Source of the DNA: Pseudomonas fluorescens
Lineage (GTDB): Bacteria; Pseudomonadota; Gammaproteobacteria; Pseudomonadales; Pseudomonadaceae
Reading direction: 5' to 3'
Assembly (NCBI RefSeq): GCF_018614655.1
Contig: NZ_JAGGOG010000013.1
Coordinates: 1 to 64,000, forward strand
Length of the DNA: 64,000 bases
Under the pieces are notes generated by a model that did no database searches, was not told the DNA's origin, and saw only the letters and a list, made by a program, of their open reading frames with translations. Shown here piece after piece: positions 52,749-62,474 of this stretch (position 1 is its first letter; each line of letters opens with the position of its first letter). Made by a program: the position numbers and the translations under genes.

Positions 52749-55658
52749 ATGCACTCATTCAAACAACAATTACCCCGGTTGACGCTGGCTGCAGTCCTGG
52801 CGATGGGGATCTGCCCGCCACTGGTCCTGGCCCAGGAACCCGCCCAAAAAGTCTTCACCTTTGATATCGCCGGCGGCCCGTTGGACGAGGTGCTGCTGGA
52901 TATTTCACGCCAGACCGGGGTGATGATTTCCTTCAGCCAACCCCTGGTGCAAGGCAAGCGCAGTGGGGCCATTCGCGGCGCGCTGGACAGTCAGCAGGCG
53001 GTGGACAAGGCGTTGCAGGGCAGTGGGCTGCAAGTGGATAACAGCGAACAGGGGCTGACAGTACGCGCGGCCCCGACCAAGAGCAACGACAGCCCGTCCG
53101 TGCAGACAAGCGCCGACTACCGCCTGGAAAAAGTCACGGTGACCGGCTCGCGCATCGCCCGCGCACAAACCGACGGTGCGACCCCGGTGAACGTGATCAC
53201 CCACGAAGAAATGGAAGCCAAGGGGTATCGCAACGTCTACGACGCACTGGCCAGCCAGACCCAAAATACCGGCATGAGCCAGGGCGAAGACTACGGCAAC
53301 ACCTGGCAACCCGCCGCCAGCGCGCTGAACCTGCGGGGCTTGGGGCCCAACCACACGTTGGTACTGATCAATGGCCGGCGCGTGGCCGATTACCCGACGC
53401 CCTATGACGGCAAGGTCAACTTCACCAACCTGGCGAATATTCCTTCGGCGATCATCGACCGCATTGAAATCCTCAGCAGCGGTGCCTCGGCGGTCTACGG
53501 TTCGGACGCGATTGCCGGGGTGGTTAACATCATCCTCAAGAACAAGATCAGCGGCATCGACGTCAATCTCAAAGGCGGTACCACGGAGCGGGGCGGCGGT
53601 GACAATCAACGGCTGCAGCTCAGCGGTGGCGGCAGTTGGGGGGATTTTGATGGGTTGTTTGGCCTGGAGTTGACCCAGCGCGATCCGATCTGGGCCAGCG
53701 ACCGTGGTTTCATGAACGGCGGCGCGACCCTGGCCGATGTGGGCTATCGCCGCGACTTGAGCAGCGGCCAGTACCGGGGACCAGGCTGCGGCGGGTATCA
53801 GGGCGTGTTCGGCAACAAGTTGGTCAACGGTGGCGGCCGCTGCCGCACCGATCAGATCTACAACGACTACTGGACGATCCAGACGCAAAAGGAAAACTAC
53901 GATGGCTACACCCGCGGCACCTGGCATTTCAGCGACAGCGGCCAGGTGTTCGCCGACCTGATGTACGGCCTGGACCATATCCAGAACAACACCCGCGGCC
54001 CGACCTTTACCTCACCGGACTTCATCAACCAGAACACCGGCAAGCTGGAGCGTTGGTACCGGCGTTTCGGCGAAGAAGAAATCGGCGGGCGTAGCACCAA
54101 CAACAGTAAATGGACCGACACCTCATGGACCGGCACCCTCGGCTTGTCGGACAAGATCGCCGACAGCAGTTGGAGCTACGAGTTGGCCGCCAACCGCTCG
54201 GTGTACCGCAGCGTACGTACAACCCGTTACACGCCGCAGTCGAGCATTCGCGACTTTTACCTGGGGCCGCAAGTGGGTGAGCAGGATGGTCACCCGGTGT
54301 TCGCCCCGGACCCCGCGCGCCTGGACCGCGCCTTGACCCCTGAAGAGTGGCAACAGTTTCGGACCAACCAGACCCAGACCAGTCGCTCGGTGTCGCAGAA
54401 CTACACGGCGTCCCTCAATGGTGAACTGTTCGACCTGCCCGCAGGGCCTGTTGGGTTTGCCGGGGTACTGGAGTCGGGCAAACAGGAATACCGCGTAGAC
54501 CCGGACGGCGGCCTCAATGACGGCGAATTCTATGGCCTTGCCCCGGCGCAAAGTTCAGGCGGCTCGCGCAAGCGTTACGCAGCGGGCGGCGAGTTCAGTA
54601 TTCCGGTCACCGACACCTTGCTGGCAACCACCGCTGGGCGCTGGGACCAATACAAATTCAGCGGCCGGACCGAACAACAGACCACCTATAACCTGGGCCT
54701 GGAATGGCGCCCGGTGAACAGCCTGTTGGTGCGCGGTAGCTACGGCACCAGCTTCCGCGCGCCGGACCTCAACTACATCTACCAGTCCGACAGCAACGGT
54801 TACTACCCCTCGCAGATCGACTACTACGGTTGCAGCAAGGGCGTGGACGGCGCCTGTGACAAGGGCATCGTCAACTATACCCAGAGTGGCAGCAGCGACC
54901 TCAAGTCCGAACGTGGCAAATCCTGGACCTATGGTTTCGTGTGGTCGCCCTCGCGCAATTTTGATTTCTCCGCCGATTACTGGCGCGTACAAATCGACGA
55001 CCTGCTGACCAACGTCGACGAAAACCGCCTGCTGCAAGATGAAAACGCCTGCCGCAGCGGCCAACAGGACATCAACTCGGCCAGTTGCCAGGCGACGCTT
55101 GCGCGCATTGACCGTAATCCGGGGAACGCAGCGGTGGACCCCAACAAGTTGCAGCGGGTAAAGGTCAATGCGATCAACGCGGCCAGCCAGCGGGTCAGCG
55201 GGCTGGATTTCAAGAGCAATATTCGCTGGGGCGCGGGGCGTTACGGGGCCTTCAATGCCGGTCTGGGCTATACGCTGGTGCTGTCCAACTTCTACAAGGA
55301 GTCGGACGACGCGCCGACCCAGGACTGGCGCAGTTCACGGACTGTTTTCGACTGGCGCAGCAAGGTCAACGCCAGCTTGACCTGGGACTACGAGAAGACC
55401 ACTGCAACGCTGACCGGTATCCGTTATGGCAGCGTGACCAATGCGGCGGGCGATGGGCGTTTGTCGCCGTGGACGGTGTTTAACGCCAGCGCGCGTTATC
55501 AGCTCAGTGACCGGGCGAGTGTGGGGCTGACCGTGAATAACCTGTTGAACCAGATCAAGCATGACGATTCGGCGGGGTGGCCTAATTATCCGACCGGTAA
55601 TTATGACCCGTATGGGCGGCAGTGGTGGCTGGATGTGAGTTATCATTTTGGGGGGTAA
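52749..55658 (+). CDS. TonB-dependent receptor with STN signalling domain
   Basis: A 969-residue outer-membrane transporter. A signal peptide ends near AQEPAQ; the STN domain (FDIAGGPLDEVLLDISRQTG) covers about residues 35-100; the plug starts at EKVTVTGSRI, with NLRGLGPNHTLVLINGRR and the barrel-entry ASAVYGSDAIAGVVNIIL; the rest is the 22-strand barrel. Extracellular loops carry Cys pairs (GPGCGGYQG with GGRCRTD; YYGCSKGVDGACDKG). It ends YHFGG. The STN domain and the adjacent sigma/FecR pair mark it as the signalling receptor. The NLRGLG...LVLINGRR plug type is common in non-siderophore receptors, so iron is not assured. Confidence 0.9.
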   Translation: MHSFKQQLPRLTLAAVLAMGICPPLVLAQEPAQKVFTFDIAGGPLDEVLLDISRQTGVMISFSQPLVQGKRSGAIRGALDSQQAVDKALQGSGLQVDNSEQGLTVRAAPTKSNDSPSVQTSADYRLEKVTVTGSRIARAQTDGATPVNVITHEEMEAKGYRNVYDALASQTQNTGMSQGEDYGNTWQPAASALNLRGLGPNHTLVLINGRRVADYPTPYDGKVNFTNLANIPSAIIDRIEILSSGASAVYGSDAIAGVVNIILKNKISGIDVNLKGGTTERGGGDNQRLQLSGGGSWGDFDGLFGLELTQRDPIWASDRGFMNGGATLADVGYRRDLSSGQYRGPGCGGYQGVFGNKLVNGGGRCRTDQIYNDYWTIQTQKENYDGYTRGTWHFSDSGQVFADLMYGLDHIQNNTRGPTFTSPDFINQNTGKLERWYRRFGEEEIGGRSTNNSKWTDTSWTGTLGLSDKIADSSWSYELAANRSVYRSVRTTRYTPQSSIRDFYLGPQVGEQDGHPVFAPDPARLDRALTPEEWQQFRTNQTQTSRSVSQNYTASLNGELFDLPAGPVGFAGVLESGKQEYRVDPDGGLNDGEFYGLAPAQSSGGSRKRYAAGGEFSIPVTDTLLATTAGRWDQYKFSGRTEQQTTYNLGLEWRPVNSLLVRGSYGTSFRAPDLNYIYQSDSNGYYPSQIDYYGCSKGVDGACDKGIVNYTQSGSSDLKSERGKSWTYGFVWSPSRNFDFSADYWRVQIDDLLTNVDENRLLQDENACRSGQQDINSASCQATLARIDRNPGNAAVDPNKLQRVKVNAINAASQRVSGLDFKSNIRWGAGRYGAFNAGLGYTLVLSNFYKESDDAPTQDWRSSRTVFDWRSKVNASLTWDYEKTTATLTGIRYGSVTNAAGDGRLSPWTVFNASARYQLSDRASVGLTVNNLLNQIKHDDSAGWPNYPTGNYDPYGRQWWLDVSYHFGG

Positions 55659-55724
55659 CCCTATACCCGATGTAGGAGCTGTCGAGGCCCAGCGATGCCA
55701 TCGCATAAGCTCATTACCCAACGG

Positions 55725-55746
55725 TCTAATCCCCACCCTATAAAAA
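55725..55746 (+). promoter_or_regulatory. Shared upstream motif, copy 2
   Basis: TCTAA, 6 nt, CCCTATAAAAA; the motif ends 50 nt before the start codon of the second TonB receptor. Confidence 0.6.
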
Positions 55747-55762
55747 CCCCACCCCCAACGCA

Positions 55763-55791
55763 CATCCCTGCATAACCACACCGCAGGGATG
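55763..55791 (+). promoter_or_regulatory. Leader hairpin covering the receptor-2 ribosome-binding site
   Basis: CATCCCTGC (55763-55771), an 11-nt loop and GCAGGGATG (55783-55791) form a perfect 9-bp stem. The Shine-Dalgarno AGGGA lies in the right arm, 7 nt before ATG 55797. Confidence 0.55.
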
Positions 55792-55796
55792 TCGCG

Positions 55797-58445
55797 ATGA
55801 CACGATTCAGACCACTTGAAGCTCCACTGGGCATGGCCTTGTTGCTGGCCATCAATGCCATGCCCGCGCTGGCCGACCACAACTCTGGCACCGAGCCCCA
55901 ATTACAGCGAGTGGAAGTCACTGGCACTGCCATCCGCCGCGCCGATGCCGAGACGGCTGTCCCCGTGACCATCCTGCGCGTCGAGCAACTGCGCGAGCAG
56001 GGCGTCACCACCACCGAAGAGTTGATCAACCGTATTTCCGCCAACCAGTCCTCGGTCGGCTCCGGGCGCTCCGTGGGTTCCAGCAGCGGTGGCGCATCGT
56101 TTGCCGACCTGCGGGGGATCGGCGCGAACAAGACCCTGGTGCTGCTCAATGGCAGGCGTCTGGGCAATAACGCCGTCAGCAATTCAAACGGCTCCGGGGT
56201 GGACCTGAACACCATTCCATTCGCCGCGATTGATCGTGTAGAAGTGCTGCGTGACGGTGCCTCGGCGCTGTACGGCACCGATGCCATCGGCGGGGTGATC
56301 AACTTCATCACCAAGAAAAGTGTGACCGGCGGCCAGCTCTCCACCGGTTATGATACGCCCACCCACAGCGGCGGCGGTGACAGCCACAACTTCAGTGGCA
56401 GCTATGGTTTCGGTGACCTGGAAGACGACCGTTTCAACGTGTTTGGTGTGGTCAGCTACGACAAACAGACCCGCCTGGCCGCCAAGGACCGCGACTACAC
56501 CTATAACTATCAGCCCGGCCGCGGCCTGGATTACACCTCGGGCACTGCGGCGCCGGCCAACTGGAGCCAGGGCAGCCATGCCACCAACCCGTTGGCGGGC
56601 TCGGGCTGCAATTCACCGGGCCTGTTATCGCGCAATGGCATCTGCCGCCAGAGCCTGTGGAGTTACCTGGACCTGGTGCCGGAAACCGAAAAGACCTCGG
56701 CTTTTGCCAAAGCCACCGGCAAGCTTGCTGATGATCACAACGTTAGCCTTGAGTATTTCTGGGCCCGCAACGAGAACCGCACGCAAATCGGCCCAGGCAC
56801 CCTGATGGGCAATCAGGTCAACCCTGGCACGCCGTTCTACCCCGGCAATGGCATCACCCCGGGGCCCAGCGGTTTCGCCCTGGACCCGACACAACCGGTG
56901 GATGTGAACTGGCGTGAAACCGACGCCGGGGCACGCCAGCACGAAGACGACAACGTCAGCCAGCGCCTGTTGCTGAGTTTCGATGGCACCGCTGCCGGCT
57001 GGGACTACAACGTCGGCGCCTCGTATAACCAGAACAAAGTGGTGCAAACCATCCTCGACGGCTATGTGAACGACCAGTCCATCAGCCAGGGCATTGCCAA
57101 CGGCGTGATCAACCCATTCGGCCCGCAGACCGAAGCGGGCAGGGCGTTGCTGGCCTCCAGCCGCGTTGACGGTGACTACGCAACGGCGGTGGGTCGAGTC
57201 AAAGCCATTGACGGACGCGTCAGCCGGGAAATCGGCGATTGGTTTGGCGCAGGCCCCTCGGCGCTGGCGCTGGGCGGTGAATACCGCAAGGAAGACTTCC
57301 ACCAGGACTTCGCCCAGTTTGCCGAAACCGTGCAAAGCCTGGGCGTGGACCCGAACGGCGCGGTACACGGCGATCGCAGCGTCTCGGCGCAATACGCCGA
57401 GGTCAATGTGCCGGTGCTCGACAGCCTGGAGTTGTCCGCCGCCATACGCCATGACAAATACAGCGACTTTGGCAGCACCACCAACCCGAAATACTCGTTC
57501 CGCTTCCAGCCTTTCAAGGAACTGGTGGTGCGCGGAGCCTACAGTGAAGGCTTCCGTGCACCCTCGCTGTATGAGTTGTACAACCCGACTTACACCAGCT
57601 ACACCGTGGCCAATTACAACGACCCACGTCTATGCCCCGGCGGTAACCCGGCCAATGGCGGGCTCGCTAACCGTGACTGTGCCCAGCAGTTCCGCCGGCA
57701 AAGCGGCGGCAACGGCAACCTGAGCCCGGAAACCGCGCGTAACGTGACCTTCGGCTTCGTCTATCAACCCATCGAGCGCCTGACCGCTGGGCTGGACTTC
57801 TGGTGGATCACCATCGCCAACCAGATCGCCGAGTTCCCCGAGTCATCGGTGTTCGAGGACCCGGACCAGTACTCCGCACGCCTGATTCGCAAGGCCGATG
57901 GCACTATCGACCACATCGTCACCGGCCTTGCCAACCTGGGTAAAACCAAGACCAACGGCGTCGACGTCAATTTCGACTACCGCTTCCCGAGTACCGCCGT
58001 CGGTGATTTCGGGCTCGGCCTGCAAGGCACCTACGTCAACCAATACAAATATCAGCAGGAGCTCAAGGGCGAATACATCGACAAGCTCGGTGATTTTCGT
58101 GGCGGTGAGTTCTCCACGGCGGGCGCCGTGGCGCGCTGGCGGCATAGCCTGACCGGTACCTGGAACTATGGACCGTTGGGCGCGAGCCTGACCAACCGCT
58201 ACACCAGCGGTTACCACGACTCTGACCGTGACACCCACGACTCCGTCGGTTCCTACAACGTCTGGGACCTGGCCGGCACCTACACCTGGCGCAAGACCCT
58301 GGCCGTCACCCTCGGCGTGAAGAACCTGTTTGACCGCGAGCCGCCGTTCAGCAACCAGACCTACACCTTCCAGAGCGGCTATGACCCGAAATACGCCGAT
58401 CCGTTTGGACGGATTCTCTATACCCGGCTCAGCTACAACTTGTGA
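55797..58445 (+). CDS. TonB-dependent receptor without signalling domain
   Basis: An 882-residue outer-membrane receptor. The signal peptide ends AMPALA before DHNSG. The plug begins at QRVEVTGTAIRR, with SFADLRGIGANKTLVLLNGRRLG and ALYGTDAIGGVINFIT, followed by the barrel ending RLSYNL with the usual aromatic near the C-terminus. Cys pairs occur in loops (GSGCNSPGLLSRNGIC; RLCPGGNPANGGLANRDC). It has no STN domain, so it cannot signal to FecR itself. It shares plug style and upstream motif with receptor 1, suggesting related substrates. Confidence 0.9.
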   Translation: MTRFRPLEAPLGMALLLAINAMPALADHNSGTEPQLQRVEVTGTAIRRADAETAVPVTILRVEQLREQGVTTTEELINRISANQSSVGSGRSVGSSSGGASFADLRGIGANKTLVLLNGRRLGNNAVSNSNGSGVDLNTIPFAAIDRVEVLRDGASALYGTDAIGGVINFITKKSVTGGQLSTGYDTPTHSGGGDSHNFSGSYGFGDLEDDRFNVFGVVSYDKQTRLAAKDRDYTYNYQPGRGLDYTSGTAAPANWSQGSHATNPLAGSGCNSPGLLSRNGICRQSLWSYLDLVPETEKTSAFAKATGKLADDHNVSLEYFWARNENRTQIGPGTLMGNQVNPGTPFYPGNGITPGPSGFALDPTQPVDVNWRETDAGARQHEDDNVSQRLLLSFDGTAAGWDYNVGASYNQNKVVQTILDGYVNDQSISQGIANGVINPFGPQTEAGRALLASSRVDGDYATAVGRVKAIDGRVSREIGDWFGAGPSALALGGEYRKEDFHQDFAQFAETVQSLGVDPNGAVHGDRSVSAQYAEVNVPVLDSLELSAAIRHDKYSDFGSTTNPKYSFRFQPFKELVVRGAYSEGFRAPSLYELYNPTYTSYTVANYNDPRLCPGGNPANGGLANRDCAQQFRRQSGGNGNLSPETARNVTFGFVYQPIERLTAGLDFWWITIANQIAEFPESSVFEDPDQYSARLIRKADGTIDHIVTGLANLGKTKTNGVDVNFDYRFPSTAVGDFGLGLQGTYVNQYKYQQELKGEYIDKLGDFRGGEFSTAGAVARWRHSLTGTWNYGPLGASLTNRYTSGYHDSDRDTHDSVGSYNVWDLAGTYTWRKTLAVTLGVKNLFDREPPFSNQTYTFQSGYDPKYADPFGRILYTRLSYNL

Positions 58446-58462
58446 TTTTAAGAAGCAATGGA

Positions 58463-58485
58463 TCTAAGACCTGCCCTATAAAAAA
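58463..58485 (+). promoter_or_regulatory. Shared upstream motif, copy 3
   Basis: TCTAA, 6 nt, CCCTATAAAAAA, upstream of the peptide-binding protein gene. It starts 18 bp after the receptor-2 stop codon, so the ABC genes can be transcribed on their own. Confidence 0.6.
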
Positions 58486-58492
58486 CGCCGGC

Positions 58493-58521
58493 CCGCTGCA
58501 CATATTCAATAAGTGCAGCGG
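58493..58521 (+). promoter_or_regulatory. Leader hairpin upstream of the binding-protein gene
   Basis: CCGCTGCAC (58493-58501), an 11-nt loop and GTGCAGCGG (58513-58521) form a perfect 9-bp stem. Arm sequence differs from copies 1 and 2 but stem and loop lengths are kept. It lies 28 nt upstream of ATG 58550 and does not cover that gene's Shine-Dalgarno. Confidence 0.5.
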
Positions 58522-58549
58522 ATCGGCGCCTTGCATGAGGATCAACCCG

Positions 58550-60400
58550 ATGCTCCGCCGATTGACCACCCTGGCGCTGTGTTTCTGGTTAAGCCCGGCC
58601 GTCTACGCCACGCCGCAACCGGCGCTGACGGTGTACGGCGATGCGCCCAAGTACGGGCCCGGCTTTACCCACCTGGACTACGCCAACCCGAATGCCCCCA
58701 AGGGCGGCAGCCTGAGCCGCTCCTCCCTGGAAAGTGGCCAGTACGACCACATGCTCCCGTATATCGACAAGGGCACCGGCGTGGCCGAGATTGAGGGCTG
58801 GTTGTACTCGCCACTGGCCTACCGCTCGTTTGACGAGCCATACAGCGTCTACGGCCTGGTCGCCCAACAGATGGAACTGGCACCGGATCGTAGCTGGTTA
58901 CGCTTTTACCTCAACCCCGCGGCACGTTTTGACGATGGCAGCCCGATCACCGCTGAAGACGTGCGCTACACCTTCGAACTGTTGACGACCCAAGGCAGTC
59001 TGCAATACCGCTTGCAGTTCGCGGACGTGGCCGAGGTGGTGGTGGAGTCTCCAACGCAAGTGCGCTTCGTGTTCAAGAACAACGAGAGCCGAACCCTGCC
59101 GCTGGACCTGGCGACTTTGCCGGTGCTGCCGGAACACTGGTGGCGCACCCGCAACTTCGCCGACGGTGGCGGTTTTGAAGCGCCGCTGGGCAGCGGGCCG
59201 TATCGGATCAGCCAGGTGGATGCCGGGCGCAGCGTGCATTTCGAACGCGTCAAGGACTGGTGGGCCAAGGACTTGCCGGTCACGCGCGGCCTCTACAACT
59301 TTGATCGCCTGAGCGTCGAGTTTTTCGCCGACACCAGCGTCTCCCAGCAAGTGCTCAAGGCCGGTGCCTACGATTACAACCGCGAGTTCTCCGCCACGGC
59401 CTACACCATCGGTTATGACGGGCCCGCATTAAACGATGGGCGCCTGGTACGAGAACACTTGGCCCCCGGCGCGGCACGTGGATCTCAAGGCTTCGTGTTC
59501 AACCTGAAAAAACCGCTGTTCCAGGACCGTCGGGTACGCCAGGCGATTGCCTTGCTGTGGGATTTTGAATGGAGCAACCGGCAGATGATGCGCAGCATGT
59601 ACCTGCGCCAACGCAGCTATTTCTCCCACAGTGAACTCTCGGCCACCCAATTGCCGGACGCCGAAGAGCTGAAAATCCTCGAACCCTGGCGCGGTAAAAT
59701 CCCCGACGAAGTCTTCACCCAGGTGTTCCAGCCGCCCCATACCGATGGCAGCGGCAATATTCGCAGCCTGCAGTTGCAAGCGTTGAAGTTGTTGGAAGAG
59801 GCAGGTTGGAAACCCCGGGGCGATCAGTTGGTCAACGCCGAGGGTGAAGCGCTGCACTTCACCTTTCTCAATGGCCAGAAAGGTTTCGAGCGCTTGCTGC
59901 TGCCGTTCAAACGTAACCTGGCGCAGATCGGCATCGGCTTTGATATTCGTCAGGTGGACACCGCGCAATACGCCAACCGGGTCCGCAGCCGCGACTACGA
60001 CATGATCGTCAACGCCTACCCGGTGTCCCAGGCACCGGGGCGCGAAATGTTCAACTATTTTGCCAGTGAAAGTGCCGATGACCCGGGCTCCAACAACTAC
60101 ATGACCTTGCGCGACCCCGCCGTGGATGCCTTACTCACCGGGCTGATCCAGGCTGACAGTCGCACGACGATGTTGCATTACGCCCATGCGCTGGATCGGG
60201 TGCTGCAGTGGAGTTATTACTGGATTCCCAACTACTACCCGCCGGGCATTTCCACGGTCTGGTGGAACCGTTTCGGCCGACCGAAGGTGGCGCCGCTGTA
60301 CGACGCAGGCCTGGAAACCTGGTGGGAGATCAGCCCAACAGCCTTGACCCAGTCTCAACAGCAAACACGCACCGGAGACTATTCCCATGTGGGGTTATAG
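58550..60400 (+). CDS. Peptide ABC transporter substrate-binding protein (YejA/NppA-like)
   Basis: A 616-residue periplasmic binding protein of family 5 (SBP_bac_5). The signal peptide [16 protein letters not shown] is followed by [19 protein letters not shown]. The family hallmarks are [43 protein letters not shown] and [17 protein letters not shown]. The long size is typical of YejA-type proteins for oligopeptides and peptide-like antibiotics. I chose ATG 58550 (GAGG 9 nt upstream); ATG 58535 is possible. It overlaps the permease gene by 14 bp. Confidence 0.9.
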   Translation: MLRRLTTLALCFWLSPAVYATPQPALTVYGDAPKYGPGFTHLDYANPNAPKGGSLSRSSLESGQYDHMLPYIDKGTGVAEIEGWLYSPLAYRSFDEPYSVYGLVAQQMELAPDRSWLRFYLNPAARFDDGSPITAEDVRYTFELLTTQGSLQYRLQFADVAEVVVESPTQVRFVFKNNESRTLPLDLATLPVLPEHWWRTRNFADGGGFEAPLGSGPYRISQVDAGRSVHFERVKDWWAKDLPVTRGLYNFDRLSVEFFADTSVSQQVLKAGAYDYNREFSATAYTIGYDGPALNDGRLVREHLAPGAARGSQGFVFNLKKPLFQDRRVRQAIALLWDFEWSNRQMMRSMYLRQRSYFSHSELSATQLPDAEELKILEPWRGKIPDEVFTQVFQPPHTDGSGNIRSLQLQALKLLEEAGWKPRGDQLVNAEGEALHFTFLNGQKGFERLLLPFKRNLAQIGIGFDIRQVDTAQYANRVRSRDYDMIVNAYPVSQAPGREMFNYFASESADDPGSNNYMTLRDPAVDALLTGLIQADSRTTMLHYAHALDRVLQWSYYWIPNYYPPGISTVWWNRFGRPKVAPLYDAGLETWWEISPTALTQSQQQTRTGDYSHVGL

Positions 60401-61451
60401 CCTGCGGCGTTTGCTGCTGATTGTGCCGACCTTGTTGTGCATCCTGCTGGTCAACTTCGTGATTGTGCAGGCCGCACCGGGTGGCCCGGTGGAGCAGGCC
60501 ATCGCGCGCTTGCAGGGGATTGGTGTGAGCGGTGCGGTGGGTGGTGGGCATGTCGAGACCGTGGGCGGCGAATCCCGTGTCACGCGCGGCCTGGACCCGA
60601 AACTGCTGGCCGATATCGAGCGCCAGTACGGCTTCGATAAACCTGCGGGGGAGCGTCTGTGGCTGATGCTCAAACAGTATGCACGGCTGGATTTTGGCTC
60701 GAGTTTCTTTCGCGGTGCCAAGGTCACTGACTTGATTCTGCAAAAGCTGCCGGTGACGTTATCACTGGGCTTATGGGCCACGCTGATCACCTACCTGGTG
60801 TCGATTCCCCTGGGGATTCGCAAGGCCGTGCATAACGGCACGGCCTTCGATGTGTGGAGCAGTGCGGCGATCATCATTGGCTATGCACTGCCGGGTTTTC
60901 TGTTTGCGCTGTTGCTGATCATCACCTTTGGCGGCGGTTCGGCCCTGGACTGGTTCCCCGTGCGTGGCCTGGTCTCGGAAAACTTCGCCCAGCTGTCGCC
61001 ATGGGGCAAGGTGGCGGACTACTTCTGGCACCTGGTGTTGCCGGTCAGCGCGCTGGTGATCGGCGGGTTTGCAACCCTGACCCTGCTGACCAAAAACAGC
61101 TTCCTTGGCGAAATCTCCCGACAATACGTGGTGACCGCGCGCGCCAAGGGGCTGAGCGAACAGCAGGTGTTGTACGGCCATGTGTTTCGCAACGCGATGC
61201 TGCTGGTGGTGGCTGGATTGCCCCAGGCACTGGTGACGGTATTTTTCGGCGGCTCGTTGTTGATCGAGGTGATTTTCTCCCTCGACGGCCTTGGGCGCAT
61301 GAGCTACGAAGCGGCCGTTGCCCGGGACTATCCGGTGGTGTTCGGCTCGCTGTTCATCTTCACCCTGTTTGGCTTGCTGATAAAACTGCTGGGGGACCTG
61401 TGTTACACCCTGGTGGACCCGCGTATCGATTTTTCCCAGAGGGCTGTCTGA
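60387..61451 (+). CDS. Peptide ABC transporter permease (YejB/NppB-like)
   Basis: A 354-residue inner-membrane permease. It has the N-terminal [29 protein letters not shown] typical of DppB/YejB, and the conserved loop [21 protein letters not shown]. Size and a long first periplasmic loop match YejB. GGAG lies 8 nt before ATG 60387, and its stop overlaps the next start (TGATG). Confidence 0.92.
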   Translation: MWGYSLRRLLLIVPTLLCILLVNFVIVQAAPGGPVEQAIARLQGIGVSGAVGGGHVETVGGESRVTRGLDPKLLADIERQYGFDKPAGERLWLMLKQYARLDFGSSFFRGAKVTDLILQKLPVTLSLGLWATLITYLVSIPLGIRKAVHNGTAFDVWSSAAIIIGYALPGFLFALLLIITFGGGSALDWFPVRGLVSENFAQLSPWGKVADYFWHLVLPVSALVIGGFATLTLLTKNSFLGEISRQYVVTARAKGLSEQQVLYGHVFRNAMLLVVAGLPQALVTVFFGGSLLIEVIFSLDGLGRMSYEAAVARDYPVVFGSLFIFTLFGLLIKLLGDLCYTLVDPRIDFSQRAV

Positions 61452-62473
61452 TGTTGACCTTGTCTCCCTTGGGCCGTCGCCGCTGGGCGCGTTTCAAGAC
61501 CCATCGCCGTGGCTGGTGGTCGTTGTGGCTATTTCTCGGCGTATTTACCCTGAGCCTCGGCGGTGAGCTGGTGGCCAATGACAAACCGTTGCTGGTGTCG
61601 TATCAAGGCCAATGGTTCTTTCCCGCCTTCAAGCGCTACGTCGAGCAGGACTTTGGCGGCGAGTTGCCGTTTCAACCGGATTACCGCAGTGCTCAGGTCA
61701 AGCAAGTGATCGAGGGGCAGGGCGGCTGGATGCTGTTCCCGCCGATTGCCTTCGGCTTCGACACCGCCAACTTTGACCTGACGCAACCGGCGCCCAGCCC
61801 GCCAAGCGGTGAGAACTGGCTGGGTACCGACGACCAGGCTCGGGACGTGCTGGCGCGGGTGATTTTCGGCACGCGTATTTCGTTGCTGTTCGCCCTCGCG
61901 TTGACGGCGCTCAGTGCCGTGATGGGTATCGCTGCGGGGGCGCTGCAAGGCTATTACGGCGGTTGGATTGACTTGCTGGGGCAGCGTTTGCTGGAGGTCT
62001 GGTCGGGGCTGCCGGTGCTGTACCTGCTGATCATCCTGTCGGGCTTCGTCGAGCCGAATTTCTGGTGGTTGCTGGGAATCATGGCGCTGTTTTCCTGGCT
62101 CAGCCTGGTGGACGTGGTGCGCGCCGAGTTCCTGCGCAGCCGTGGCCTGGAATACGTCAAGGCGGCGCGGGCGCTGGGAGTGGGCGATGCCCAGGTGATG
62201 TGGCGGCATATTCTGCCCAACGCCATGAGCGCGACCTTGACCTACCTGCCGTTCATTCTCACCGGGGCGATTGCCACCTTGTCAGCCCTGGATTTCCTGG
62301 GTTTTGGCATGCCCGCCGGCAGTGCGTCGCTGGGAGAGTTGATCAGTCAGGGAAAAAACAACCTGCAAGCGCCCTGGCTTGGGCTAACGGCGTTTTGTGT
62401 GCTGGCGCTGATTCTGTCGCTGCTGGTGTTTATCGGTGAGGCCTGCCGTGATGCTTTCGATCCGAGAACCTGA
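61451..62473 (+). CDS. Peptide ABC transporter permease (YejE/NppC-like)
   Basis: A 340-residue second permease (E. coli YejE 341). It has an N-terminal TM (WWSLWLFLGVFTLSLGGEL), the long insert KPLLVSYQGQWFFPAFKRY characteristic of YejE, HWLGT-like NWLGTDDQARDVLARV, and the loop VKAARALGVGDAQVMWRHILPNAM. ATG 61451 shares a base with the YejB stop; the ATPase starts 1 bp after its stop. Confidence 0.92.
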   Translation: MLTLSPLGRRRWARFKTHRRGWWSLWLFLGVFTLSLGGELVANDKPLLVSYQGQWFFPAFKRYVEQDFGGELPFQPDYRSAQVKQVIEGQGGWMLFPPIAFGFDTANFDLTQPAPSPPSGENWLGTDDQARDVLARVIFGTRISLLFALALTALSAVMGIAAGALQGYYGGWIDLLGQRLLEVWSGLPVLYLLIILSGFVEPNFWWLLGIMALFSWLSLVDVVRAEFLRSRGLEYVKAARALGVGDAQVMWRHILPNAMSATLTYLPFILTGAIATLSALDFLGFGMPAGSASLGELISQGKNNLQAPWLGLTAFCVLALILSLLVFIGEACRDAFDPRT

Positions 62474-62474
62474 G

